Under the pieces are notes generated by a model. It saw only the letters and a program-made list of their open reading frames with translations. It was not told the DNA's origin and made no database searches. Position numbers and translations under genes: made by a program. This document shows, piece after piece, positions 1 through 6,455 of a DNA stretch of 9,363 nucleotides (positions are counted from its first letter, which is position 1; every line of letters begins with the position of its first letter). The DNA comes from Oxalobacteraceae bacterium (GTDB taxonomy: Bacteria > Pseudomonadota > Gammaproteobacteria > Burkholderiales > Burkholderiaceae_D). The stretch is taken from the NCBI GenBank assembly GCA_947453015.1, contig CANGFL010000031.1, forward strand, positions 1 to 9,363, read 5' to 3'.

Positions 1-59
1 ACATCAAACTCCATCGCTTCTAACTGTTTGAGTTCGGCAAGTAGTTCTGAACGTTGCAT
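1..59 (-). CDS. Partial hypothetical protein, N-terminus only
   Basis: An ATG at 59 on the minus strand opens a frame that stays open to the left edge. It gives 19 residues beginning MQRSELLAELKQLEAMEF, which look like an amphipathic, acidic helix. The start lies 53 bases after the bactofilin stop on the same strand, so the two could share a transcript. A weak GGA about 8 bases upstream is the only ribosome-binding signal seen. Too little is present to assign a family. Whether this is a real gene depends on sequence to the left. Confidence 0.45.
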   Translation of the reverse strand, partial: MQRSELLAELKQLEAMEFD

Positions 60-112
60 TTTTTTATTCCGGTTGAAGTCTGTAAAAAAGAATACGAAGA
101 ATATGTGTGGAC

Positions 113-559
113 TCAGCTAAGCTTGCCGACTGAACTCAATAATCGAACAGTTTCTTGCTCGCTCATTGCGTCCTTAACTTGCGAATCAATATCGTGACCC
201 TCGGTAGGAATGAAGTTACCGTTGATCTCAGCCGCCGGATTGATTTCTAGCGATTCATAGTAAAGATCGCCGATGACGCGAGCCCCTTCTTGTAGCTCTA
301 GCGATTTCGCATGAATGTCACCCCATACGGTGCCCGCAATGATGGCATTGGTACAAAAAAGATTACCAGAGAGCTTGCCACGCATGCCAATAATGACCGT
401 GGTTTTCTCTAAGCTTTTTCCTTTTAAATCACCGTTGATAGTGCCATCAATGAAGAAGGTGCCATTGAAATCGATATTGCCTTGAATAGTCGCTTCGAAA
501 TCAATTCGGGAATCGGCAAGCTGCCTATTGGTAGACAGTTGTTTTTCCAGAAATTTCAT
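113..559 (-). CDS. Bactofilin family polymer-forming cytoskeletal protein
   Basis: A 148-residue protein of the bactofilin family (DUF583, PF04519). These proteins self-assemble without nucleotide into beta-helical filaments, usually at the inner face of the membrane, and position cell-wall or polar proteins. Residues about 20-115 show the expected short repeating beta-strand pattern with regularly spaced Gly and hydrophobic residues (IQGNIDFNGTFFIDGTING, then IIGMRGKLSGNL, then VIGDLYYESLEI). Short, less ordered tails flank the core, and the total length is normal for the family. I chose the ATG at 559 because GAGGG sits about 7 bases upstream. An in-frame ATG at 583 would add eight residues (MFCCEGKP) but has no such site. 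The partial gene at 1-59 follows on the same strand. Family call is secure; the specific role in this cell is unknown. Confidence 0.9.
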   Translation of the reverse strand: MKFLEKQLSTNRQLADSRIDFEATIQGNIDFNGTFFIDGTINGDLKGKSLEKTTVIIGMRGKLSGNLFCTNAIIAGTVWGDIHAKSLELQEGARVIGDLYYESLEINPAAEINGNFIPTEGHDIDSQVKDAMSEQETVRLLSSVGKLS

Positions 560-631
560 CGGCTTTCCCTCACAACAAAACACGGAGTCAGATTACTTTG
601 TACGCAATACGAATTACTGCGCAGATGCTGA

Positions 632-660
632 AATTTGGCGTAATTGAGAGTGACTGTCAA
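632..660 (-). promoter_or_regulatory. Candidate sigma70 promoter for the bactofilin gene
   Basis: On the minus strand a perfect -35 box TTGACA (655-660) is followed after 17 bases by CAAATT (632-637), a poor -10 box with 3 of 6 matches. Transcription would begin near 625 and leave a leader of about 65 bases before the bactofilin ATG at 559. The -35 match and position are good and the -10 is weak, so this is tentative. Confidence 0.3.
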
Positions 661-722
661 CCAATCAATGTGTTCATATAGGCAAAGATAGAGAATGGAC
701 TTTCAGAGTGTATTGTTAGACG

Positions 723-750
723 TTGATTTAGTTAAGAAAAATTATTTAGT
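723..750 (+). promoter_or_regulatory. Candidate promoter for the small secreted protein and haemoglobin genes
   Basis: In a very AT-rich stretch upstream of 820, TTGATT (723-728) and TTTAGT (745-750) are separated by 16 bases, each matching four of six consensus positions. Transcription would start near 757. Such boxes arise easily in AT-rich DNA, so this is only the best candidate in the 236-base spacer between 584 and 819. Confidence 0.22.
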
Positions 751-819
751 TATTTTTTTATCTAAATGCGTCAAAATTAGGCACCCAAAGGAAGAACTAT
801 TTAATTTGACAAGGTAATC

Positions 820-1059
820 ATGCATAAAATCTTTTTGATATTATTTGCACTTGGGTTGCCATTCTTTAAAGTTAGTTTTGCTGAAACAATTTCATCTTCA
901 GCAAATACAGGTAAAGATAAAGATCAGTACAACACGGTGACATCACATCAGCAAGGTGCACCTGCTAAAGTAGTTAAGCAATCCACGAATATAAATCCTA
1001 TTGTTGTTGTTCCAGTGGCGCCGGTTGGCCCTAGACCTTCGGCCCCGACTAGTAAATAA
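820..1059 (+). CDS. Small secreted Pro/Val-rich protein, unknown function
   Basis: A 79-residue protein that I do not recognise. Residues 1-21 form a classic Sec signal peptide: M-H-K, a hydrophobic core (IFLILFALGLPFF), then a likely signal peptidase I site after VSFA. There is no Cys at the cleavage point, so it is not a lipoprotein. The mature part, about 58 residues, is hydrophilic and low in complexity. It ends in a Val/Pro-rich tail (IVVVPVAPVGPRPSAPTSK) and contains no Cys or obvious fold, so it is probably disordered in the periplasm or outside the cell. AAGG at 811-814, five bases before the ATG, supports the start. Only 13 bases separate its stop from the haemoglobin ATG, so the two are probably co-transcribed. 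The signal peptide and ribosome site make it a credible gene rather than chance. Confidence 0.68.
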   Translation: MHKIFLILFALGLPFFKVSFAETISSSANTGKDKDQYNTVTSHQQGAPAKVVKQSTNINPIVVVPVAPVGPRPSAPTSK

Positions 1060-1072
1060 CTCTCGATAAAAA

Positions 1073-1447
1073 ATGACCGTTGCTCTTTTTGATAAATATG
1101 GTGGTGTACCCGCAGTCACACGGATAGTGCGTGACTTTCATGAGCGACTGATGCGTCGACCTAACTTGCGTCGCTACTTTGAAGAGATGGAAATGGATAA
1201 GGTAATCCAACATCACATCGCTTATGTTTCCTATGCACTTGGCAAACCAAACCAAGATTTCACGATGAAAAAAATGCACGACCAGCACATGCAAGCGGGC
1301 GTGACTAAGGCGTCTTACAACCAGATTATGGAAATTTTCTTCGCTGCCTTGGAAGAAGAAGGTGTAACGCCCGAAGATATCGAGCTCATCGAACATACGC
1401 TGAAGGAAGTACGCGGTGAGATCGTCAGCAAAGGCTTAGAAAAATAA
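1073..1447 (+). CDS. Group I truncated haemoglobin with unusual distal pocket
   Basis: A 124-residue globin of the truncated (2-over-2) haemoglobin family, group I (TrHbN/GlbN type). These bind haem and are associated with O2 binding, NO dioxygenation or peroxide chemistry in the cytoplasm. The family start (LFDKYGGVPAVTRIVRDF), the double-Gly turn, RRYFEEMEMDKV and YALGKP all align. His72 in HMQAGVT aligns with the proximal F8 His (His81 of the M. tuberculosis protein). By hand alignment, position B10 is His23 (DFHERL), not the usual Tyr; E7 is Val44; and E11 is His48, not Gln. There is no strong ribosome site before the ATG, which follows the small secreted gene by 13 bases, so coupling is possible. 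A hairpin terminator begins 25 bases after the stop. Family call is firm; function of this pocket variant is unknown. Confidence 0.92.
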   Translation: MTVALFDKYGGVPAVTRIVRDFHERLMRRPNLRRYFEEMEMDKVIQHHIAYVSYALGKPNQDFTMKKMHDQHMQAGVTKASYNQIMEIFFAALEEEGVTPEDIELIEHTLKEVRGEIVSKGLEK

Positions 1448-1471
1448 TTACGCTGACAGCCGCGGCATAAC

Positions 1472-1503
1472 AAAAAAAGCCCCGCTCATTGCGGGGCTTT
1501 TTT
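1472..1503. terminator. Bidirectional intrinsic terminator
   Basis: A perfect 7-bp GC stem (GCCCCGC at 1479-1485, GCGGGGC at 1491-1497) closes a TCATT loop. It is preceded by seven A and followed by six T, so the stem could extend through the A/T tracts and end transcription from either direction. It lies between the haemoglobin stop (1447) and the stop of the convergent barrel gene (1522), so it serves both. Confidence 0.93.
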
Positions 1504-1521
1504 CTGCTTAATGCATTTACA

Positions 1522-2061
1522 TTATTTAAACGGCTGGGTGAATTGGAACATCACTGCATTCAAGCCCAGCAGGTTGACTTGCACCCGCTGCTTGCTATCG
1601 AACTCCCAACCTAAGGCTGGAACAATAGCGGGGGAAAATCCGCCAGAGTTCAGAGGTACTTTGTGCTGATACTTACCAACGTAGCCGTAGAGCATACCTG
1701 CGGTCCATTGTGCATACATCTGCGGTTGATCGAGCACACCGCGATAGATCTGACCCCATGGAAAAACGTAGCCGCTATCTTGACCAAATGAATTGCTAAA
1801 AAAGGCGGCTCCGGCGATTGATCCATCAGCACGTTCACGCTCGGCACCGATCAGCCACACAGCTTTGTGATCATCGCTAGGGTGGAAGTGATAAGTGTAA
1901 GGTGAAGCTATCAGGCTCCAACGATCACCCGATTTGGTGGAGAGGTCGAAACCATCGGTCCAATCGTAAGCAGACGCCATAGGCGCACTCAAAGCAGATG
2001 CCAAGCCTATCAGCACTGCGATAGCGTTTTTTGAAAAAGAAAGGGTGAGTAGTGAGCGCAT
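1522..2061 (-). CDS. Predicted outer-membrane beta-barrel protein, unknown function
   Basis: A 179-residue exported protein. Residues 1-31 are a signal peptide: Arg/Lys near the start, hydrophobic core AIAVLIGLASAL, cleavage after ASA before YDW. The mature 148 residues are rich in aromatic residues and Gly with alternating hydrophobic positions (WSLIASPYTYHF, AGMLYGYVGKYQ, VNLLGLNAVMFQFTQPF), as expected for a small outer-membrane barrel. It resembles an uncharacterised betaproteobacterial family often labelled, without good support, as an sn-glycerol-3-phosphate transporter. Size and pattern also recall small barrels such as PagP, but I see no basis for claiming acyltransferase activity. 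The ATG at 2061 has no clear ribosome site; no better start precedes the signal peptide. It converges on the haemoglobin gene across a shared terminator. Confidence 0.75.
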   Translation of the reverse strand: MRSLLTLSFSKNAIAVLIGLASALSAPMASAYDWTDGFDLSTKSGDRWSLIASPYTYHFHPSDDHKAVWLIGAERERADGSIAGAAFFSNSFGQDSGYVFPWGQIYRGVLDQPQMYAQWTAGMLYGYVGKYQHKVPLNSGGFSPAIVPALGWEFDSKQRVQVNLLGLNAVMFQFTQPFK

Positions 2062-2116
2062 AGATAAGATATGAATTGAAGGTTGATTTTCTGCGTTGCG
2101 TCAAAAACAGGAAACG

Positions 2117-2137
2117 GTAACATTTATTAAATGTAAC
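2117..2137. promoter_or_regulatory. 21-bp near-perfect palindrome, candidate operator
   Basis: Arms GTAACATTTA (2117-2126) and TAAATGTAAC (2128-2137) surround a single central T and match at 9 of 10 positions; the inner seven pairs are perfect. It sits in the 224-base divergent spacer, 56 bases before the barrel gene start on the minus strand and about 150 bases before the glycosyltransferase start. A weak minus-strand pair, TTGAAG (2137-2142) and TACCGT (2114-2119), 17 bases apart, would place the palindrome between the -35 and -10 boxes, a common repressor position. The bound regulator is unknown. Confidence 0.45.
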
Positions 2138-2285
2138 TTCAACCGCCGACCCAACTCGACACGAAACAAGTAGGCGCGCATGAAACTAATTTCACTTTGA
2201 TAATGACTCGCTCTTAAGGCCCCAAAAGATCCGCCAACTGGCTATAACACTCGCAATAAATCGCCAACTACCGGACAATTCGGCT

Positions 2286-3791
2286 ATGCACCCAGCAAGC
2301 ACCAGCAACCGCCACCTGTTTTTACTGATTCTGACAATCACCACCGCCATCAAGGTGTGGCTGGCTTTCAGCATTCCATTGATTGGCGATGAGGCGTATT
2401 TTTACCAGTGGGGTAAACACGTCGATTGGGGCGGTTTTTACGACCACCCACCGATGGTTGGTTGGTGGCTGTGGGGGGTACAGCAACTTTCCTCGTCGCT
2501 GCTTGTATTGCGCCTTCCATCCGTCCTACTGTGGATCGCCATAACCTACGGCATGATGGATCTGCTAAGGCGCCTGCAGCCGGGCAGCGAAGAAAAATCC
2601 TGGTTACTCGGCAGCCTGTTTCTCTTATTGCCTTTCACCTGGTCGCTGAATCTGATCACGACGGATACGCCGCTGATTTTTTTCTTATTTTTCTCGGGCT
2701 ACGCCTTCCTGCGCGGCGAGCAATCCGATAGCTTGCGCTGGCATGCCTTCAGTGGCGTGTTGTTAGGACTTGCGCTGCTATCAAAATATTTTGCTGGGCT
2801 GCTGGCGATTGCCTATGCGGTGTACTTCGTGACGCGAGGGCCACGCGGCTGGTTACGGCTAGTAGTTATTGCGCTATGTGCTTTGCCATTTATGCTGCTA
2901 AATCTGGCATGGAATTCGACTCATTGCTGGAACAATATTCTTTTTAATCTTTTTAATCGGAATGAAGGCTCACATTTTTCGCTAAGCTATCTCGCTATTT
3001 ATGTCGCGATGATGATCTATCTGGTCACTCCATGGACCGGCTGGCGATTAGTGCGCTCTCAAGCATTGCGCCAACATTGGCAACTGGTCTCGCTGTTTGC
3101 CGTGCCGTTTGCCTTATTTTTACTACTATCGTTTTATAAAACAATCGGACTGCACTGGGTATTAGCGTTTCTTCCGTTTGTGTTTTTAGCAGTGGGCATG
3201 ACGCTCAATTACGAAGAATTTCGTTTGCATAGCCGCTGGAATTTTTTCCTTGGTGTGCCACACCTACTAGCTTTGCTCTTGCTGGCTTACTTACCAAGCT
3301 CAGCGTTTCAAGGAATGAAGCTACACACCGACATCGTTATGCATCGCGATGCACGCGCCCTGATAAGTACTATCAAAAAAGAGGCGCCATCTGACAGCGT
3401 ATTAATGACAGCTTCGTATAGCTCGGCAGCTTTGCTGTCGTTCCACGCTGATCACTATCTACCGGTGTTTGGTGAAGGTAGTTTTCATGCGCGGTTTGAT
3501 GACAACATTACCAATTTTTCAGAGTTTGAAGGCAAGACGATTCTGATTGCTGGCACGCGCCGCATGGAAGAAACTAGTTTCGCGCCTTATTTCGAATCGG
3601 TATCTGTGCGTGAACTGACGGTTGATGGTGCACGTTTTTGGGTGGCCGAAGGACGAGGGTTTAAATTTGAACCCTACCGCGAAAAAGTACTTAAGAAAAT
3701 CGCAGCGACTTACTATCGCATGCCTTCCTTCTTACCACTACATGGTTGCCGCTTTCTCGAGCACTATAACTTTGAGCGGCAGAATCGCTGA
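2286..3791 (+). CDS. PMT_2-type membrane glycosyltransferase (GT39/ArnT-like)
   Basis: A 501-residue integral membrane protein of the GT-C superfamily, PMT_2 type (PF13231). Enzymes of this kind transfer a sugar from a polyprenyl-phosphate carrier to an acceptor on the periplasmic side. Evidence: a first membrane helix at about 10-30; the acidic first-loop motif with Asp35-Glu36 (GDEAYFYQWG); the DHPP motif at 53-56; TTDTP at 125-129; LLGLALLSKYFAGLL at about 159-173; then several more hydrophobic helices to about residue 340. The last 150 residues are soluble. Length is normal for the group. The ATG at 2286 is the first in frame, but ribosome binding is weak (CCGGAC upstream). Its tail faces the end of the GtrA gene 38 bases away. 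I infer it uses the lipid-linked pentose made by the operon on its right; the acceptor cannot be read from the sequence. Confidence 0.85.
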   Translation: MHPASTSNRHLFLLILTITTAIKVWLAFSIPLIGDEAYFYQWGKHVDWGGFYDHPPMVGWWLWGVQQLSSSLLVLRLPSVLLWIAITYGMMDLLRRLQPGSEEKSWLLGSLFLLLPFTWSLNLITTDTPLIFFLFFSGYAFLRGEQSDSLRWHAFSGVLLGLALLSKYFAGLLAIAYAVYFVTRGPRGWLRLVVIALCALPFMLLNLAWNSTHCWNNILFNLFNRNEGSHFSLSYLAIYVAMMIYLVTPWTGWRLVRSQALRQHWQLVSLFAVPFALFLLLSFYKTIGLHWVLAFLPFVFLAVGMTLNYEEFRLHSRWNFFLGVPHLLALLLLAYLPSSAFQGMKLHTDIVMHRDARALISTIKKEAPSDSVLMTASYSSAALLSFHADHYLPVFGEGSFHARFDDNITNFSEFEGKTILIAGTRRMEETSFAPYFESVSVRELTVDGARFWVAEGRGFKFEPYREKVLKKIAATYYRMPSFLPLHGCRFLEHYNFERQNR

Positions 3792-3809
3792 TGAATTCAC
3801 AAAATTCAT
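3791..3809. other. AT-rich hairpin between convergent genes
   Basis: ATGAATT (3791-3797) and AATTCAT (3803-3809) form a perfect 7-bp inverted repeat around CACAA, starting at the last base of the glycosyltransferase stop codon. The stem is AT-rich and has no T tract, so it is at best a weak terminator or pause for the two converging transcripts. No other terminator is visible in the 38-base gap. Confidence 0.3.
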
Positions 3810-3829
3810 TAGCTAGTTAGGTATCACGC

Positions 3830-4216
3830 CTACTTGAATGAAAACCGCTTGTGACCTAAGTAGCTGGTAAAAACCGGCACCACCACACCAACCGCATGCG
3901 CTATCTCAGGTATAAATTGCGTGAAACCCATGCGCGGTAACAGGTAGTAGGCTAGTAGCATACTAATCACCCACGTCTGTATGACGGCAACGATGTTCAC
4001 CACCACAAACCACAGCGCGCTGCGCTGCATGGATTGACTACTCTCAGTAAAAACAAAGTAGCGTGCCAGCGCAAAGGCCGTAACCATGCCTGTCAGGTAA
4101 GCCAACACCACAGCAACTGAAAAATTAACCCATTGGTTGTACACAATGCGTGAGCCAAAATTCACCGCTGCGGCCAAACCGCCCGTCACTAAAAATATGA
4201 CGAATTGCCGCGACAT
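3830..4216 (-). CDS. GtrA-like family membrane protein (probable lipid-linked sugar flippase)
   Basis: A 128-residue protein of the GtrA/DPMS-flippase family (PF04138). Members are small four-helix inner-membrane proteins thought to flip polyprenyl-phosphate sugars to the periplasm. Four hydrophobic segments are visible at about residues 5-22, 32-52, 66-92 and 103-121. Family signatures include FLVTGGLAAAVNF near the start, ARYFVF after the second helix and SYLGHKRFSFK at the C-terminus. I chose the ATG at 4216 (MSRQFVIF) because it starts at the usual family position, 11 bases after the stop of the preceding gene. A longer open frame up to 4324 would overlap that gene and add unrelated residues. 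It is the last gene of the minus-strand operon and the natural candidate to move the product of the upstream enzymes across the membrane. Confidence 0.88.
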   Translation of the reverse strand: MSRQFVIFLVTGGLAAAVNFGSRIVYNQWVNFSVAVVLAYLTGMVTAFALARYFVFTESSQSMQRSALWFVVVNIVAVIQTWVISMLLAYYLLPRMGFTQFIPEIAHAVGVVVPVFTSYLGHKRFSFK

Positions 4217-4227
4217 AAAATGGCTAA

Positions 4228-5514
4228 TCACTGCACCGCCTCGCGCGCCAGCTGACGACCAAATCCTATGCTCTCTGAAATGCCACGGTCTTCCGGGTAG
4301 TAATACGATGTATCTGCCACCCAAAGTCCTTTAATAGGCAACGCCGTTGGCGGCAATGTACTCAGATAGCCGGGATCGCAAATAGGTTGCGCATGACGAT
4401 AACGACTAGCGCGTATATCAATGAAATCATCATCGCGTAAGTCAGGATTGATTTTCTTTAAGTAGGCTTTAACCTTCTCTAGAAATAGTTCATCCGCATC
4501 AGAAAATTTAGGGTGCTCGCCCGGCATATAGAACGGCACATACACGATCGAATGATCTAACGGACGCAAATTAGAATATTCAACCAGACCGGGAATATCC
4601 ATGTCTGGATCATTCACATTCAGCCAAAAATTATTGGAAAGTGATTTTTTAAGTTTAGCAATGACGCAAACTACAGCGATATTTTTTAACGCTTGAAATT
4701 TTTGAAGTACGTCCTGCGGCAAATCCGGAATCAGACGCGGCACATACGGCAGAGGTACGGTGCTGATAACTTTGTCAAATGATTCGAGACCATCGCTCGT
4801 CTGAACAGCGGTCACTCTACCCTGCTCAATATGTATTTTTTTTACCGGCGAACGCAATCGAATAGTGCCACCATGCTGCTCGATATCGGCTTTCAATGCG
4901 TTTAAAAGTGTGGTTGAGCCACCGTTTAAGTAACCTAATTTTTCTCGGAACAAGTCATAGCGTGAACGTCCGATTCGACGTATGCGACTCCATATCCATG
5001 CCGCTGATAGATTGCTGCTGTAATCGTAAAACTTATAGTCAAACAAGCGGCGCCAGAGAACTTCCCACGCTTCATCACCAACCCAACGTCGTATCCATCC
5101 AGTGGCCTCAACGTTATCTAAAGGCTTCCAATTAGTACGTTTGGTACACAAAAAAGCGTGCAAGCCATAACGAAATTTTGCGGCCAAACTCAAACCACGA
5201 AAGCGCAATAAGGCAAAGGGATTGCCCCAGGCTTGCAAGCGGTTTTGGTACCAATAACCCATTTTTGTTTCGACCCAGTGCATCTGATGCGCAATACCCA
5301 GCTCATCCAGGATTTGCAAAAATGCGCTGTCGGAGGTGCAATGAAAATGATAATAGCGCTCAATTTCCAGACCAGAAAAATCGAAGCATGCGGTCATGCC
5401 ACCGACGCGATCATCCGCTTCGAATACCACCGGACGATGACCATCACGCGCTAATTGATACGCCACCGCCAAACCCATGGGGCCAGCGCCCAGAACGGCT
5501 ATACGTTGTGACAT
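4228..5514 (-). CDS. FAD-dependent amine-oxidase-like oxidoreductase
   Basis: A 428-residue flavoprotein of the amine oxidase/protoporphyrinogen oxidase-like superfamily (PF01593). It starts with a Rossmann dinucleotide fold: GAGPMG at 9-14, Glu32 at the end of the second strand for the FAD ribose, and a GG pair at 38-39. The C-terminus carries the second FAD contact ([20 protein letters not shown]), typical of this fold. The middle includes an aromatic, basic stretch ([15 protein letters not shown]) and [15 protein letters not shown]-galactopyranose mutase shares this general fold, so the substrate could be a sugar nucleotide or lipid-linked sugar, but that is inference. Its ATG is two bases after the epimerase stop and its own stop is 11 bases before GtrA, so it is part of the operon. 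I see no reason to place it in haem or carotenoid synthesis. Confidence 0.82.
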   Translation of the reverse strand: MSQRIAVLGAGPMGLAVAYQLARDGHRPVVFEADDRVGGMTACFDFSGLEIERYYHFHCTSDSAFLQILDELGIAHQMHWVETKMGYWYQNRLQAWGNPFALLRFRGLSLAAKFRYGLHAFLCTKRTNWKPLDNVEATGWIRRWVGDEAWEVLWRRLFDYKFYDYSSNLSAAWIWSRIRRIGRSRYDLFREKLGYLNGGSTTLLNALKADIEQHGGTIRLRSPVKKIHIEQGRVTAVQTSDGLESFDKVISTVPLPYVPRLIPDLPQDVLQKFQALKNIAVVCVIAKLKKSLSNNFWLNVNDPDMDIPGLVEYSNLRPLDHSIVYVPFYMPGEHPKFSDADELFLEKVKAYLKKINPDLRDDDFIDIRASRYRHAQPICDPGYLSTLPPTALPIKGLWVADTSYYYPEDRGISESIGFGRQLAREAVQ

Positions 5515-5516
5515 GA

Positions 5517-6455
5517 TTAAAATTCCAGCACCACCCGGCCATACACCGGATGATTAAAGGTTTCGTCGATAGCTGTCGCAAACGGCGTACATGTCACACC
5601 AAAGATAGTTGGCCAGTCGATGACTTCGAATTCATCCCGCGCTATCAACGCGGCCAACTGTTGTGTGGTGAACGGTGGATTACGATCAAACTGACTCCAT
5701 AACCACAGCAAAAAATAAAACACGCTGTACGGTATGCGTAGTATCAGTGCACCCGCTGCGGTCGTTCTTTTTATAGTGCGAATGATGTCTATGTAATCAA
5801 TTTTTTCATGCCCTGAAATATTGAATACACCTTTATTCATTTTATTTTCTAAGCAGCTAATGATGATGTTGCAAAAATCACCGACATACAAGGGTTGACG
5901 CAAGTAGCGGCCATTACCTGGAATAGGAAATACAGGCACTTTTTTCATAAACCGCGATAACCAGCCCAGATGTTTTCGATCAAACCAACCAAACATTAAT
6001 GTGGGACGTAAAATGGGACAAGCGATACCGCTATCCAACACCATTTTTTCCTGCAATTTTTTAGTCTGAGTGTAGTAATCATCGGCAACCGATTGAACCA
6101 CTGATGAGCTAATATGAATCAGCTGCTCGACCTGACCAGCTTTTATCGCCTCTAAAATCAAACGCGTTGAGCTCAAATTATTGCGCTCGAAGTCAACGTA
6201 GTCATTACCACCAATTTGAGCTTGCAACATCACTACGGCACGAGCTTGTTTGAAATGTCGTTGCCAGTTACCCGGCTCAGCGAGATCAGCGTATTCAATG
6301 ATGATATCGGGATGTAGTTGCTGCAGCACGGCTAGATTAGCGCGATGCTTATCCAGCACGACCAAATTTTTATAACCGCGCTCTTTTAGTCGCACCACCA
6401 AATTCTGACCGACCAGACCGGCACCACCCGGCAAAATGATTTTTTCTTGGTTCAT
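5517..6455 (-). CDS. NAD-dependent epimerase/dehydratase (extended SDR)
   Basis: A 312-residue extended short-chain dehydrogenase. The nucleotide-binding motif is G-x-x-G-x-x-G at 10-16 (GGAGLVG), with Asp35 ending the second strand, which favours NAD. The catalytic set is the Ser run 116-118 (HISSSVV) and Tyr128/Lys132 in [15 protein letters not shown] (151-160) and the later QPLYVGDF (187-194) are usual in this family. A hydrophobic, aromatic stretch at about 242-255 ([12 protein letters not shown]) is unusual for a soluble sugar epimerase and suggests membrane contact, fitting a lipid-linked substrate. The DprE2-like gene stop and this ATG abut exactly (TGAATG), indicating translational coupling. 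The substrate is not evident: it may be a nucleotide sugar or polyprenyl-phosphate sugar, with possible C4 epimerisation or dehydration. Confidence 0.82.
   Translation of the reverse strand: MNQEKIILPGGAGLVGQNLVVRLKERGYKNLVVLDKHRANLAVLQQLHPDIIIEYADLAEPGNWQRHFKQARAVVMLQAQIGGNDYVDFERNNLSSTRLILEAIKAGQVEQLIHISSSVVQSVADDYYTQTKKLQEKMVLDSGIACPILRPTLMFGWFDRKHLGWLSRFMKKVPVFPIPGNGRYLRQPLYVGDFCNIIISCLENKMNKGVFNISGHEKIDYIDIIRTIKRTTAAGALILRIPYSVFYFLLWLWSQFDRNPPFTTQQLAALIARDEFEVIDWPTIFGVTCTPFATAIDETFNHPVYGRVVLEF

Noticed and set aside
806..830. TTGACA (806-811) with TAAAAT (825-830) as a promoter
   Set aside because: The spacing is only 13 bases and the -10 would lie inside the small secreted gene, after its ATG. 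The region overlaps the ribosome-binding site instead.
1049..1396. 115-residue minus-strand open frame opposite the haemoglobin gene
   Set aside because: It lies wholly antisense to a well-supported globin, has no ribosome site and no recognisable fold. It arises from the codon pattern of the real gene.
2192..2374. 60-residue minus-strand frame overlapping the start of the glycosyltransferase
   Set aside because: Antisense to the first coding segment of the transferase, Trp/Ser-rich without a pattern, and no start signal. Treated as chance.
4217..4324. N-terminal extension of GtrA by 36 residues
   Set aside because: The added residues overlap the flavoprotein coding region in another frame and do not resemble GtrA. 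The ATG at 4216 fits the family start.
4228..5514. Assignment of the flavoprotein as protoporphyrinogen oxidase or phytoene desaturase
   Set aside because: Only the shared FAD fold supports this. No haem or carotenoid gene is nearby and the operon is dedicated to lipid-linked sugars.
5178..5516. 112-residue plus-strand frame opposite the flavoprotein N-terminus
   Set aside because: The translated residues have no hydrophobic core or motif, and the opposite strand holds a clear Rossmann FAD domain.
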